Assembly: GCA_015179025.1 (NCBI GenBank)
Contig: WHUX01000195.1
Location: 1-64,000 of the forward strand
Source of the DNA: Terfezia claveryi
Taxonomy: Eukaryota > Ascomycota > Pezizomycetes > Pezizales > Pezizaceae
Length of the DNA stretch: 64,000 nucleotides
Direction of reading: 5' to 3'
The notes beneath the pieces are model-generated. The model had not been told where the DNA came from and made no database searches. It saw only the letters and a program-made list of their open reading frames with translations. A program made the position numbers and the translations under genes. Positions 8,474 through 20,256 of the stretch are shown here, one piece after another. The number at the start of each line of letters is the position of its first letter. Position 1 is the stretch's first letter.

Positions 8474-11128
8474 GAATCTGGAATGAGGCCAAAGGCTTAG
8501 GGTAATCGTTTATGAGGGATACAAGTGTGCTTTAATTTTTGTCACGTGATCTCGGCATGACTCATTCGTTTCTTAAACTTTTTCAAAATTTACGCCAGGA
8601 TCATAGCCATGTGGAGAGGTCCAGCTAATATCAACCTATAAATGTTGCCTAAAGCTTAGTCATACGACACCGAGGACAAGATATTGTGAATACCACACCA
8701 TCCATAGCGCAGGCTTGGAAATAGCGGGCTTCAATTTGTGGAGTATGTCAACATGGGAAGATGACTGTAAAGAGTGGCCTGTCTAGTCAGCAAATAGGAG
8801 GGTATATGGGTAAGTGGGAGGAGTATATCTATACTACTATTGCATGTGTAAAGAATTGTTTGTGTTAGGATAAAGAAATGCAACAAAATCTTGTAACGCC
8901 ATCCATGTAAAGTATACCAGGGGCTGAGAAGACATATGTATATATAAAATAAAAGGAATGAGAAAAGGCTGGGTCACACTCCACATTTGTGGACCTCATC
9001 TCAGGCCCCCGGTCCTTCCAGTCATGCTTCATTTATGTCTGGATGCTCCCTGACACTCCTCAGTCACCGCCGTCATATCCCTAGGCACACGGGATGGTAC
9101 CTGACATAACTTAGGCGATCATGCGCCCCTCCCGTGTCACCCCACCTGCACGGCTTCAGGAACGAAATCTCTTGCCAACATCACTATTCTTAAATTCGTC
9201 CATAAACAACTCCCCAAATTTCTTTACTTTTCCAAGTAAAGTTTGTTTTTCCTCGCCTAGCGAATGCCAAATGGTCGCATCAGCATATGTCACCCCATCA
9301 ACTTGGGTGGTCATTCTGGAGACAGAACTAACTGGGCGCAAGGCAGAAGGAGCAAAGGTTGGCTAAAATCCGGGATATGAGAAACCGGATAGTCCTACGT
9401 ACCCTCTAGGTAAGTCCCACCCCTCTCGTGAGGCTCAGGTGGCGGAGGTGGCCGCTCGCCTGTTCGGAAATGGGTCACGCGCCGATGGACATGGGAAACT
9501 GCTCGGCGGAAGGTAGGTGAAGAAAGCAGCTGTGAGGCGTAGACGTCAGCAAGAGCTGGCTAGAAATGACTTTCATGCTATTTTCAACCGGGTGACCAGC
9601 GTGGCGGGCTCGTCAAGAGACCCAAAGGTGTATGGGAGAACAATCGTACCCTAGCGGTCAGCCAGACCTAGATGATAAGTCAGTTTTGGGAATTTTAAAA
9701 GGGAAGGGGAAAGTTGTTTCACACCTCAAAAATCCGAAACCACACTGTCATGCCAAGGCTATTCTAGCCCTTTGCTTCTGTCTAAAGCCTCTCTCTGAAA
9801 TTGTTGAGAAACCCCACTTTGGTCGATTGAAAAACGTTGTATTTGTCGATGGTACTCGAAGCTCACATTTGAGCAGGTGCTATGTATAGGCATAGGCTGG
9901 ACGGAAGATGATGCCTGGATAGCGGAGGGGCTCCAAGACTACTAATCCCATTACTAAGCACAAGATGGGTTATGTACCCTACCGGTCTTAATTTCGTCCA
10001 TCTGATAAGATAGGGCCCCATGTGATGGGGTTTGAAAGGGGACAACAGATGATCCATTATCAAGCAGTTACGAAAATACCTCCGCAATCGTCCCGGTCAT
10101 CGCCCAAGGGGAATTAAGGAAAGTCGATAAAAATAGTTTGAACTTCGTAGCCCGCAATTCGGTTGGAATAACTCCGTGTGGTAGGGAAATAGTTGCATTT
10201 CTAGCAGCTGCGAGCCCAGTACGCAAAAAATAACTGTTCGAGGCAACCAGATCAAAAGACCCGCATTAGTGGAGCCCAAGTAAGATTTCCGACCGTGTTC
10301 CTGGAACTGAACCCGCAAGGGTTCGTCGAGCATGGGGAGGGGATTCGTTCTTCGTATCCAACCAGACTCCCATACAGTATTCACATCCACTGCACTGCAT
10401 GAATTACCTACACCTACATACCGGCCTAGGTACCTTGTCTCCTCCGTCACCTGTAGCTGCCGGGGTTCTATCTGGTCCAGTTTCAGTCTCAGAGACAGCC
10501 CACAGCTTTCATACGTAGGGTACCTACTTAAGTATACACTACACTTACCTCCTTGTCCCCGTATAGTTATTATCCCAGCTCTCTCCCTTTGCCCAAATCC
10601 TATAACAAGTTCTCGTCGACACACACATCCTATGCCCCGTCCAATTTGTCGCTGTCGCATTCAAAAGAAACCACCAAAGTAGCAAACACCCTGAACAACA
10701 CACCCCACCAACCCCCACCAACCCCACCAAAACCGCATTCCTGCCCCTCCACCCAGCCTCATCTTCTACTTTAAAGCTCCACACAACTCAGGCAGCTGCA
10801 ATTTGAGCTGTGCCCCCCCGGCTTGCACTGCCCTGTTCTCTTTCTTAAATAAAGAGGCCCCCAATAGCACCTCCGCCTGGAATCGCTCGCCTACATCTAT
10901 CTCGCCTGCACGTCGACGCCGGTACATATCGATAAACCCCACCGTCCCTATCATAAAATTCTCCATATTAAGCTAGCATACATTGCCAACCTGCATCCCC
11001 ACGTGCACCCAAGCGATCCACCTCAACCCTCCTCACCTCCCTCATCTCTCCCTCTCCATTCTCGTCCCCAACCCCCTGCCACAAAGAAGCTACGCTCCAT
11101 CCTCCCACCTTTGTCGACCGTCCTCCCA
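8474..11128. other. Gene-poor intergenic stretch
   Basis: No gene I can support. A 52-codon ATG frame on the minus strand (9314-9156) reads protein-like but has no partner exons or known motif. A 187-codon ATG frame on the minus strand (10660-10097) has no recognisable domain and lies across the likely 5' leader or promoter of the phosphatase gene. The part 10700-10770 is rich in CCCCACCAA, giving low-complexity reading frames. Confidence 0.5.
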
Positions 11129-12518
11129 ATGACTGGCCAGCTATGGAGAAGCAGCAGTTACTCAGACCCTCGCTCAGCAGCCTCTCAGTATAGCCATGCT
11201 GTCGTAGCTCACCGTTCGCCAAGGTCAGCCCTTCGCCGTGACAGTGAGCTCCCGGAGTTTCTGCAGCTAGACCGCACAGGTACGTTGCAGCATGCAGTTC
11301 TCCTAATCTGAAGATCCCCCCCCCCTTTCGTTTTGTTGCTTGTGTCGAATAAAATTTTTGCTCTTGGGGAACGATTTACAGGCTCCTTGCATGCCCTTTG
11401 ACCTGCTGACTCACTTCTGCGGACAGAAATTAGGCAAAAATGGCGGATGCTAGATTCTCTGCAAAAGGAACGGTTCGAAGATTCAAAGAAGGGAACAGGA
11501 CCGTGGAATGTGATTCGCACTTCTGAGGCCATATCTCGGAACCGCTACAGCAACATCTACCCGTGGGCGGAAAATCGCATCAGGCTTGACGTACCGGAAG
11601 ACAAGTGTGATTATATCAACGCATCTCCAATTATCCTGGATCATGGACAACAGGGTCGAAAGAGGTATATTGCGACACAGGTATGTAGCTTGTCCCTGTC
11701 GCTTTTTTGAAACGCTAATCTGTGGTATAGGGCCCAAAGAAAGGACAATACAATCACTTCTGGCGAATGATTTGGCAAGAGACTGGCTCGGTTGCAGTCA
11801 TCTCTATGCTTACGAGGACCCTTGAGCAAGGTCAGAAAAAGTGCTTTCAATATTTTCCACTCAAGGTTGAGGACTCGCCGTGGATCATTAATGGGGACGA
11901 GGAATACGGGGATGGGTTCCATGCCATCTTGACACTGCTAGAGAAAGCCAAGAATGTTGCTTCCGGCTGTACGCTGAGGAAAATGAGTATGGTAGTTGAT
12001 GGGCAGGAAAAGATTATATGGCATTTGCTATTCAAGGGGTGGCCGGATTTTGGAGTTCCGGCAGCAGAGCAAAAGACGGCTTTACTAGAGATGATCAAGC
12101 TTGCAGCCTCAAAGAATACCGACGGGCCTGAGAATCCCCTTATTGTATGTTCAATGATCCCACTTTCTTCCTAGTCAATTACTTACTTCGTGCGCAGGTA
12201 CACTGTTCAGCAGGTGTTGGACGTTCCGGTACCTATATCACACTCGATTATCTTCTCAGGGAGATTGAAAGTGGAAGCATCAAAGCGGACGAAGCCGAGG
12301 ATCCTGTTTATGAAACGGTCAATAGGCTTCGTGAGCAGAGGATGTACATGGTGCAGAGCGAGCCACAGTACCACTTCATTTACGATGTTCTGAAGGAGAA
12401 GTTTGTGGATTTCAAGAGAGGTGCTAGTCCCCCAGCTGAAGGTAAATCCCTGGAAGCCATGGTCAATGAAGCCATGGTCAATGAAGCCACAGGGAACCCA
12501 AACGGCGACGCCAGGTGA
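11129..12518 (+). CDS. Classical protein tyrosine phosphatase (PTP1/Pyp-like)
   Basis: Removes phosphate from phosphotyrosine; fungal members act mainly on MAP kinases. Exons are 11129-11279, 11427-11680, 11731-12144 and 12198-12518, giving 379 residues. The three introns are 147, 50 and 53 nt. Motifs in order are RNRYSNIYPW (the substrate-recognition loop appears as NRYSNI), DYINASPI, GPKKGQYNHFWRMIWQE, WPDFGVPA (the WPD loop with the general acid Asp) and VHCSAGVGRSGT with catalytic Cys about 276 and the P-loop Arg. Next comes the late RMYMVQSEPQYHFIYD, containing the Q-loop. All catalytic residues are present. The last exon carries a 15-bp direct duplication coding AMVNEAMVNEA in the tail. 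The ATG at 11129 is the first in frame; the open frame extends upstream without another ATG. Confidence 0.9.
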
Positions 12519-13405
12519 CACCAGGTGATGCTCACAATCCGTGAGAGATTCATGAGCTTTGTGTTTGGTAGATAGGGCCAGCTTTGTTGATACTTTTACT
12601 TTTCGCATATTTTCGGCTTTTTGGGTAAAAGTCTCGTCAAATTAGGGCATTGGGCGCATGATGGTTAAGCATAGCCTTACGATGAGTTCTTTGTCTGAGT
12701 ATCCTAGCTTTCTTCGTTTTTTTTTGCTCTTCTAAGATTTTTTTTTATCGCTGGTTTCCTTTTGCACTTGCTTTGACGATATACAGGCAGGGTAGGCGTT
12801 GGGGAGAAAGGGAAAGAGGGCATTGGCTTCATCACGGTAGACAATATCAGACGGAACGGATGGGCAATAGCCAGGGATGCTTCTTCTCGTTTGTCTTGTG
12901 CTTTGATCCCCCTTTGCATTGTTTTCGAGCTATACAGTAAATACACATTTGTGTTTGCGGGTTGGGCCTTAATACAAACCTAAGTTGCTGCATATGAGTG
13001 ATTGCTTTCTACAACAGCGTTCGGCTGCGTGCTGTAGAAATCAGCCAGACTACCTCCAATTGTGTATATACCATTGGCTTGATTGTGCCAACAGCTCATA
13101 TATCTAAGTATTTGGGACGACATGATCAGCCAGCGGTGGGTGTGTACTACCGGTACCTACACTTCAAATGTAAATCCCTTTTCATTGGCACCTCGTTCCA
13201 TAGATAAGGAGCTGACTCGCATAGGTATCGAGAGACCTAAATACTTAGGACTCCCCTTGTCCGGTCGCTTTTCCAGGAGAAGCAAGATCAGCACTGCAGG
13301 CCAGCTTTACATAAGGGCCTGTCAATTCCAAACCCTTGTACGTCGCCCTGTTTTCCTCGGCTGATCTTCGAAGATCTAGAAACTCAGAAACTCAGCCAGC
13401 CAGCA
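12519..13405. other. Intergenic, 3' region of the phosphatase and promoter of the CREG-like gene
   Basis: Contains T-rich tracts (12715-12750), as expected for a fungal 3' end. I see no gene, repeat copy or RNA. Confidence 0.5.
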
Positions 13406-14209
13406 ATGCCTCGCCTCATCTCCATTTCCAGCGTTCTCCTCGCCCTCTCCTCCCTCACTTTCGCGAACCCCGTCTCGACACCCCCACCGAACCGCATTCC
13501 CACTGTCGAAGAAGCAGCATACTCCGCCCGTCTACTCCTCCTAACTGAAACCTTCGCCACCCTCTCCACAATCTACCCAACTCCAATCGATCCCTCCAAA
13601 CCCCGCCAACCGCCTGCCAAACTCGCAGGATACCCAGTAGGCCTGATCGACTACTATGCCGACTGCTCCTCCCCATTCACCTCCACCACTAGCTTCTCCT
13701 CCAGATCTCTCCCACCACCTGCAACTGCAACCCCCGGCAATCCAACCCTCCTATCCTTCCGCATTGTAACATCGTTCAAAAATGTCGCCGCAGGTTCGCC
13801 ACTTTCCCTCAGCATCCACAAGATTACTCCCGGGCGCAGCGTCGCGTCTCAGCCGCGACTTGCCCTCATGGGGAAGTTGAAGCCCGTGGTAGCATCAGCG
13901 GCTGAGGGTGTGTTGAAGTGTTTTACGAAAAGGCATCCCGATGCGAGGTGGTGGACGCCGGGGAATAAGATCCATGAGAGTGAGTGGGTAGAGATGGATG
14001 TGGAGGGCGTGTATTGGATTGGGGGATTTGGGGATAGAGCGTATATCGGGTGGATTCCGGTTGAGACGTGGAGAGGGGTGGTGTTGAAGGAGGAGGATGT
14101 GTGGAGGGCGTGGGAGGAGAAGGGGAAGTTGGGTGTGGGGCTGGAAGGGGGGGAGGTGGTAATGATGGCGCCGGAGCAGGTGGTGTTTAGGAGCGAGGAG
14201 GAGTTGTAA
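13406..14209 (+). CDS. Secreted CREG-like protein (FMN-binding split-barrel fold)
   Basis: A single-exon 267-residue protein. Residues 1-20 (MPRLISISSVLLALSSLTFA) form a clear signal peptide with an ANP cleavage region. The body follows the CREG family (pyridoxamine 5'-phosphate oxidase-like fold): PTVEEAAYSARLLL, then TLSTIYPTP, YPVGLIDYYADC, GNPTLLSFRIVTSFKNVAAG, CFTKRHPDARWWTPGN and HESEWVEM. It ends with VYWIGGFGDRAYIGWIPVE. Animal CREG is a secreted or lysosomal glycoprotein that does not bind FMN; the role of the fungal proteins is not established. The length is slightly above the animal protein. Codons in the last third are G-rich in the third position compared with the C-rich start. 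Confidence 0.88.
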   Translation: MPRLISISSVLLALSSLTFANPVSTPPPNRIPTVEEAAYSARLLLLTETFATLSTIYPTPIDPSKPRQPPAKLAGYPVGLIDYYADCSSPFTSTTSFSSRSLPPPATATPGNPTLLSFRIVTSFKNVAAGSPLSLSIHKITPGRSVASQPRLALMGKLKPVVASAAEGVLKCFTKRHPDARWWTPGNKIHESEWVEMDVEGVYWIGGFGDRAYIGWIPVETWRGVVLKEEDVWRAWEEKGKLGVGLEGGEVVMMAPEQVVFRSEEEL

Positions 14210-15204
14210 ACGGATGGAGTTGATCGGCGACACCCTACTGACTGATGACCGATAACCTACGGTTAGACATTCGTAAGCAGACCTGTGCCTCCATGATTAC
14301 TCCCCATGCCGTCCTTATAGTTTTTTTTATATATGGATATTATCATGCAAACAGGATTTCGTGATATATAGTCAATGTACCATATTCTTCCCAATCTTTG
14401 CCAATCTCCTCCGAGAGAAAGAGCAGCCTTCTACTTACCTATATTAAAGTACATTACCTAGTGAATATTTTATTAGACTTCGATTAATTTCGCTTGAACA
14501 CAGGTAAATTTAGAGTTACCGGCCAGGGGGTCAGAGATCAGGTAAGGTTTGAATTGAAAATGGGTGATGCAATAGGGTACTTATCTCGGGGCCGAGACTG
14601 ACTCACCTTAATTCTTTCTTACCCACTACATAAGTAGATAAGAACTATGTAGGTATACGTCTAGCTATAGGATGAGGTGAGTAAAACTTGGGTTCGAATC
14701 ATTATTCTTTTTGCTACTGCGAGTGGTGGACAATATATGCTGTGATACATGTACATAATATTTATATATATCAAGCACAAAACTCCGTCCTTCAATTTCT
14801 CCAGACTAGGTACGTAACCCTGACACTCAACAACTATTGCATTTTGTCTCAGGCCTGAGCTCCCCCACGCCCATTTTTGATTTCCTAGCGCCAGGGCCAG
14901 TATGTAAACTAGGGAACTAATAAAGATTTGAAGATCAGAACGATTTGGGTTCGTGAGAGACTGACTATTTCTCTCCACAAACTCAGAACTGGGGCTCCGA
15001 TGCAGGCCATGTAGTTGCGATTGAAGATGTATAAAAAACTAACTGGGTATTAGGGGGGTGAAACCCAAAAAGCAGTCTGATATCATGTATGTACATAAGG
15101 GAGAGGAGGCGGGGTGGAGTTGAGGTGGAGCCACAGGGGGTAATGACGTAGTTGGTTGGGAAAAGTTCAGGGTAAACTTAAACTGAGATTATAGCACTTT
15201 TGAA

Positions 15205-15350
15205 TTAGGGTTTGGTGCTATTAGTTTTTGACCTATACCCCCCCCCCCAACCAGACTAACCCCACCCCATCTGGTTGGCCCCCCCACCTTCTTTTCAAAG
15301 ATGGAGAGTGCAAAGCGCTGGCGAAATGGAGGATCAGATAAGCGATCAAA
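15205..15350 (+). repeat. Dispersed repeat copy (partner of 3528-3650)
   Basis: Contains the GAATTAGG block, a run of C, an AACCAGACTAAC word and GATGGAGAGTGCAAAGCG, followed by GGATCAGATAAG. This is the same order as the inverse of 3528-3650, with an insertion around the C-run. Confidence 0.6.
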
Positions 15351-16379
15351 CGTCTTTCTTTGTACAAACCTTAATCTCAGGCCACCAACCAGATTACAGG
15401 CCACCAAAATCAAACACTTACCAACACTCTTGCAAGATTGCCTCTCATTGAACTATCTCTCCGATAACCGCAAGCGAGAGACGTCAATTCCAAGAATGCA
15501 GAAGTATAGATTACTGAATTATTATTCATTAGATCTATATATAGCTGGGCTTTAAGTAGCGATATATAACTTTCACACTAAACTCTATACAACTGGAACC
15601 CTAGATTTTTTTGGAGCACAATCTCTCCAGATCATATGACAAAATCAGTTTCAATTCTCCTTTATTTTCACAAATTCAATAAGACTATCATGCAATCCAG
15701 CATCAAATGCCTATTGCCCTCCCTCATCTCCCGGCCCTGACCCGCCGCCTCCCTCTTCCCAACCTCCTCTCCCCCTCTCTGCCATTACCCACCCCGTAGC
15801 GTTAACGGCCCCTCTCTTGCAATGCAACTGGATCTCCACTTCCCTCCAATACCGCCAAAAATACTTTTAGCAACCACGCCCTATCCGGGTCACAGCCCTC
15901 TCCATGGTACAAAACACAGAATCAGTTCCCCCATTCTTAGCTCACGAAGCTTTAGGGGATCAATCACACCAGTATCAATCATCTCCTGCACAACCTTTGC
16001 ACCCTCTGCTTTACTCCTCTCCAATGCTCGGCTTAATTTGATTGCCTCATCACCGCTGGCAATTACAATGCCCTCGAATTTGACTAGTGAAGAGAGTTAG
16101 TATTGGTACAGTATAAAGCATGAAGTTCGGAAAAAAACATAACCTTCAGGGATTGTGACTTCTGGATCTTCGTGAGCTTTTCCACAGGAGGAGGTTGTCT
16201 TGTGTTGACGTTCTTGTGGTCCGGGGAAGGACTCGATTGGTGCCGTAGACTCCATTGGGAATATTGAAAATTCTTGGGAGACTGATAGGGTGGCGTTTGA
16301 TGTTTGTCGAGACAAACGCTTTGGTACAGTGTCGAGATGTTAATCATGTGCTAGTATAGGCAGGAGACTACTAGTATGA

Positions 16380-16456
16380 TGTAGGCTGACTTTAGTGTGT
16401 ATGGGAAGCTTGTATTCTCTAAGTCTAAGCTAACCGGAATCTGACCCTGTAACTAA
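16380..16456 (+). repeat. Dispersed repeat copy (partner at 27324-27416)
   Basis: Begins TGTAGGCTGACTTTAGTGTG, continues with GGAAGCTTGTATTCTCTA and ends near AACTAAGCTGGCC. The stretch at 27324-27416 has the same blocks in the same order and orientation with small indels (TGTAGGCTGACTTTGGTGTG, AGAAGCTTGTATTCTCTAGG, GACTAAGCTAGCC). Confidence 0.7.
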
Positions 16457-16515
16457 GCTGGCCAAGTAGTCTGGTTGGCTGGCCAAGTCTAACTGTAAAC
16501 ATAGCACAGTAACAA

Positions 16516-17116
16516 ATTAATTCGCAAGTAAGAATACTGTTACAAACGGGCGGTCGAGGGGCCTTGGATTTACTGTCTTATATACGATACTAGCTTAAAC
16601 ACGGAGTACTGTCTTATAAAAGAATTTCCCGGGAGAAAAAAAAAAAAAAAAATTCCAAAACAACCGACAGCAGTATAATTGGTATCTAGTTACAACAATC
16701 TCCTCCCCAAGCGTAATCGTAGCATATTGAACTTGCCTCCTCTAATCTCCCTGCTCATTCTCACTTCCATCCGCCTCCTAAACCTCAAGGTCGAAACCTT
16801 CATCTTCTGTGTTGCCAGATTTCTGCAGTTGCAAAACAGAGGTTGCTCGAGGTTTTTGGCTTGTTTGTTACGCATTGGGGTCCAGCACGAGATGCCAGCG
16901 GAATTGACATTGGAACAAGTGTAGTGATGAGTGAAAGAAACCGGTGCCCCAGTCAACGTCGACAGACATTATTATACTACTGTCCTATAAGAAAAATTTG
17001 CTGTCTAATAATACACGATTTGGATATCTCGGCCAAAATTAGGCTGTTTTACCCCTGTCTTATACACTAGTACTGTCCTGCCGAGTAGTACTGTACTTTC
17101 TTACTTGCGAATTAAT
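16516..17116. mobile_element. Foldback-type element with 17-bp perfect inverted arms
   Basis: ATTAATTCGCAAGTAAG at 16516-16532 is repeated inverted at 17100-17116. Just inside the arms are several copies of a TACTGTCTTATA-like word (16572, 16607, 17053 inverted or diverged), and a 17-nt A-run lies at 16636-16652. It looks like a non-autonomous DNA element of about 600 bp. No transposase frame is visible and I could not fix a target-site duplication. Confidence 0.45.
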
Positions 17117-17967
17117 ACGGTATGTTCTGGGCCGCCCGCGGGCTGCATACCTACTATGCCCCTCGCGGGCAATTTATTTATTTGGTACATAACGCACTTG
17201 AATTTATAAAAATATAGACACATTAACTATTGAACGGGTTTAAGTTGATCTAATTGATATGCCCCATGAGCCTGATGGACAATTATATAAACATATAAAT
17301 GACCATATGGTACGTGGTTGTTCCATTACCGCATTCACCGGTGTATACAACCAGACTACAGTGTATAACGGTCCTTGCCAGTAATAACTACTAGGGTTTG
17401 ATCGAGACTAGGATCAAAGAGTTAATTGATGAAAGTGCTGCATATCAGGTAAAACTGATCTTGGCAAGGCACGGTTGTTCGCCAAGAGCCAATCAGCGTG
17501 TAGGCCAAGATCAAACATTGTTGTGCTATAGAATGCTATAGAATATGTTGTGCTAGGATTAGATATGACAACCAACAGTATAAAGGAAGGAAGGAAGCCG
17601 AAGCACATATATATAAGGGTGCCCTTCTATTGGCCTGAAGAGTCTGGCGAAGGCGATGGTTATCTATAGAGATGGGGATTGAAAATGCAATTGAAGCAGA
17701 ATTCAGGGTAACCGAAGCAATTTTGTTAGGGTTTGTGTAAACGAGCTCAGTGAGGCCATAATCACATAAGCTAAAAGTTGGTAGGAAATTACTAAATCGG
17801 CAGTTAGTTCGAAATAGGGTATGAGTGAAACCTATTAGGTATCAAGATACCATGGCAAGTTCAAGGTAAGAGGCAAGGAAAATAAAGAGAAGTAGGAATA
17901 TGGAAAAAAAATAAGGTGAACAACAAAAGGTATCAGATCAAGCGAAATGGAGATAACAATTATTATG

Positions 17968-20256
17968 CTAAATATGTGGTATGAATCCTGTCCATTTGAC
18001 AGTATCGTACGTCCCTTTTTCAGCACTACGAATGCTGATCACCGCCTCGACGAAGATGTACAGTCTTGCCAATAACCACGGTGTCACGCCAATTGCAATA
18101 CCCAAACCCGTGAGTCGGACCACATTTCTGTATAATCCCAGTAGGAAATCTGAACAAACAATGTCGGTGAGTATGTCAGCGACTATGTGCTTCTTTAGCG
18201 GCTTCTTTCGTCGCTGGTATCCCCAGAGTCTCAGGAAACGATAAAGAGATGCCAGCAACCCGAGGAGGGTCAGCAATGCGAGGCTTGCCGTCGTGAGTAC
18301 CGTACACCAATGCCAGAACACCTTCTCAATGTGAGTGGGGAAATGCCAGTGCCACGCTGCAAGATGGGCAGAGCTGTAGATGAGACAAGTGGAGAACCAG
18401 AGAAGTGCTTTGAATGGCCAGCGTTGCCAAGTGAGTGTCAGGCGAACGACTGCAAGTACAATGCCATGGAAAGGGTTATGAGGTATACTGATCCCCGCGA
18501 TTTGTTTGGATGCTTCTTTGCCTAGTGTAGCTTGTGACGTGAGGTAATTGTCTGAGAATTGACCCCTTTCCTCGATTTCCAACAGTCCACTCCACCATCT
18601 TTGTATTCGAACAGTGAACACATCTTCTGTAACATTATTATCCGGCAGCAGCTGACGCTCCGCGTCTGGTATACCAATTGAGGCAGCTGAGTTGTGGTCC
18701 TGAAACTGGGATTGTGTATGTCTATGTTGACTAAGGGGAGTGCTGGTAGTGGTTTTGTGCGTCTGAGAGCTTGTATCTGAACATGATTCCAGCAGTATGT
18801 GATAATCTTCATCCAGAAACAAGTGGTTCGTAACGTCTTCTGTTTCAACCATGACGAAGTTTGTGTAAGGAAGGCTAAGTGGGGTCATCACTACCATGTC
18901 GATTGGCTTACACCACCAGATAATATACTGGAGCGCAGCAACTGCTACATGTAATGAGGCATGAAGCTCGAGAAGTGTAACAGGAAGCCGTGGATGTGAA
19001 AAATATCGTGCCGAGGTCTGAATTATCATCCATCCCGACTGTACTAGAAAAAAGACTCGCCCCATCCAGTCCGACTTACTAAGATCATCAATGATCTCTG
19101 ATGTTATATCACGAAACTGATGTTCTAATATCGTGGCGCGCTGAGGACAGTTGCAAATCCCCTCGCTGTCCATGGGGCCACGAAACTCACAGCTAGCCCC
19201 TGTACATCCAGGATCCATCCTGTGGCGCTTCGCGCACTCCTGCATTTTTATTAATAACTGTGCCATATATAACACTCCATGCGTGGTTAAGACATGGCGA
19301 GGTTTCTTCTCATCAAGCTCCGTCGGAGACAATTTACCCTTTATTTTTCTCAGGTACGACTGATGCTCGATGCGCTTCCGACTGATATCACAGCAGCGCT
19401 TGACTAGAGACCAATTACAATACTCGTTTTGACCCTTCATTGCTGATGAGGAAATTGGCATGATGTCGTCAACCAAAGTACCTATACTTTCTTGATAGCC
19501 CTCACTGTTTTCGGGTTTGGACTCTCTAGCGTCGGCTGAGGATAGATTTCGAAGTGGGAGGTCAGGACTAGAGAAATATATCTCAAAATAAGTATTTGGT
19601 TTCAACATGTATAGCCCAGCTGTATGTGTTTTCTTTAGGCAGCATCAAGAGAATACACATCAATGGAGAACCTACACATAAAATCCACCCATTACAGCGT
19701 AGAAGCCCATGGTCATATCCCAGTTGGCAAATAGTGGGTGTTCGGATTTGTTGTCCAGCTCATGTAAAGCTTTCAGTAGGTCCATTGACTTGCGCCACTC
19801 ATCCAATGCTATTGCTAACGCTAGCTCAGGCAACATGACATTCAAGAAGGCCCATAGGGCTTTATACTTCCAACGAACTCGGTGTCGTGGGTCTAGCGAA
19901 ACTCTCAACGTCTTAGGCACAAATACACAGAACCAGGTGAACTTCTTAGCCTGTGGGTAATCTGGAAGGGGAAGGGTGGCATCTGGTGACATCTGAATAT
20001 TGACGAGGATGGATGACCAGACTGCAAGAGCAATTGTAACAGCACAGGATAAAAGCAATTGGTTTGTACCACGGTGGAGTGGCGAGGGTGTCCATGCTTT
20101 CTCGACGTCCTCAATTTCCCGAAGGGCAGTCTCATTAACACCGGAAACGGTTGCATTCTGTGGGATATGTGCATGGGTGGGGATTGCAGCAACCCCATAA
20201 AACTGATAAAGAAGGATGTAAATCAGAAAGAGGAAGCCACCATACGAAGCCAACAT
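17968..20256 (-). CDS. Fungal multi-pass membrane protein of unknown function (two exons)
   Basis: Exon 1 runs from ATG 20256 (MLASYGGFLFLIYILLYQF, a first membrane segment) to about 19675. Exon 2 runs from about 19631 to the stop at 17968, for a total near 740 residues. The intron is about 45 nt with GTGTAG as the probable donor; the exact acceptor is uncertain. Features follow a family common in filamentous fungi. A WSSILVNIQMSP segment is followed by NVMLPELALAIALDEW and WDMTMGFYAVMGGFY. Exon 2 carries a long hydrophilic stretch with a Cys cluster (about 19140-19215), then VQSGWMIIQTSARYFSHPRLPVTLLEL and IIWWCKPIDM. Four or more hydrophobic segments lie in the last third. No enzyme motif is seen. 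Some relatives sit near heterokaryon-incompatibility genes, but nothing here shows that role. Confidence 0.72.

Larger units (their letters stand above)
14210..17967. other. Gene-poor stretch with dispersed repeats
   Basis: Holds a TTCAGGGTAA word at 15166 and another at 17702, and a dispersed repeat at 15205-15350. A repeat shared with 27324-27416 lies at 16380-16456, and a foldback element at 16516-17116. CAACCAGAC-family words occur at 15248, 16461 and 17350. I find no intact gene; frames of 60-90 codons have no family features. Confidence 0.6.

Noticed and set aside
9156..9314. 52-codon minus-strand frame starting MTTQVDGVTY
   Set aside because: Reads protein-like and may be a transposon fragment, but there are no adjoining exons or motifs.
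10097..10660. 187-codon ATG frame on the minus strand
   Set aside because: No motif, composition or homology signal; it overlaps the likely upstream region of the phosphatase gene and contains palindromic GGTACCTA-type words translated by chance.
14662..14712. Possible tRNA signal with GGTTCGAATC and a downstream T5
   Set aside because: B box imperfect, no A box at a usable distance and no stems; treated as chance.
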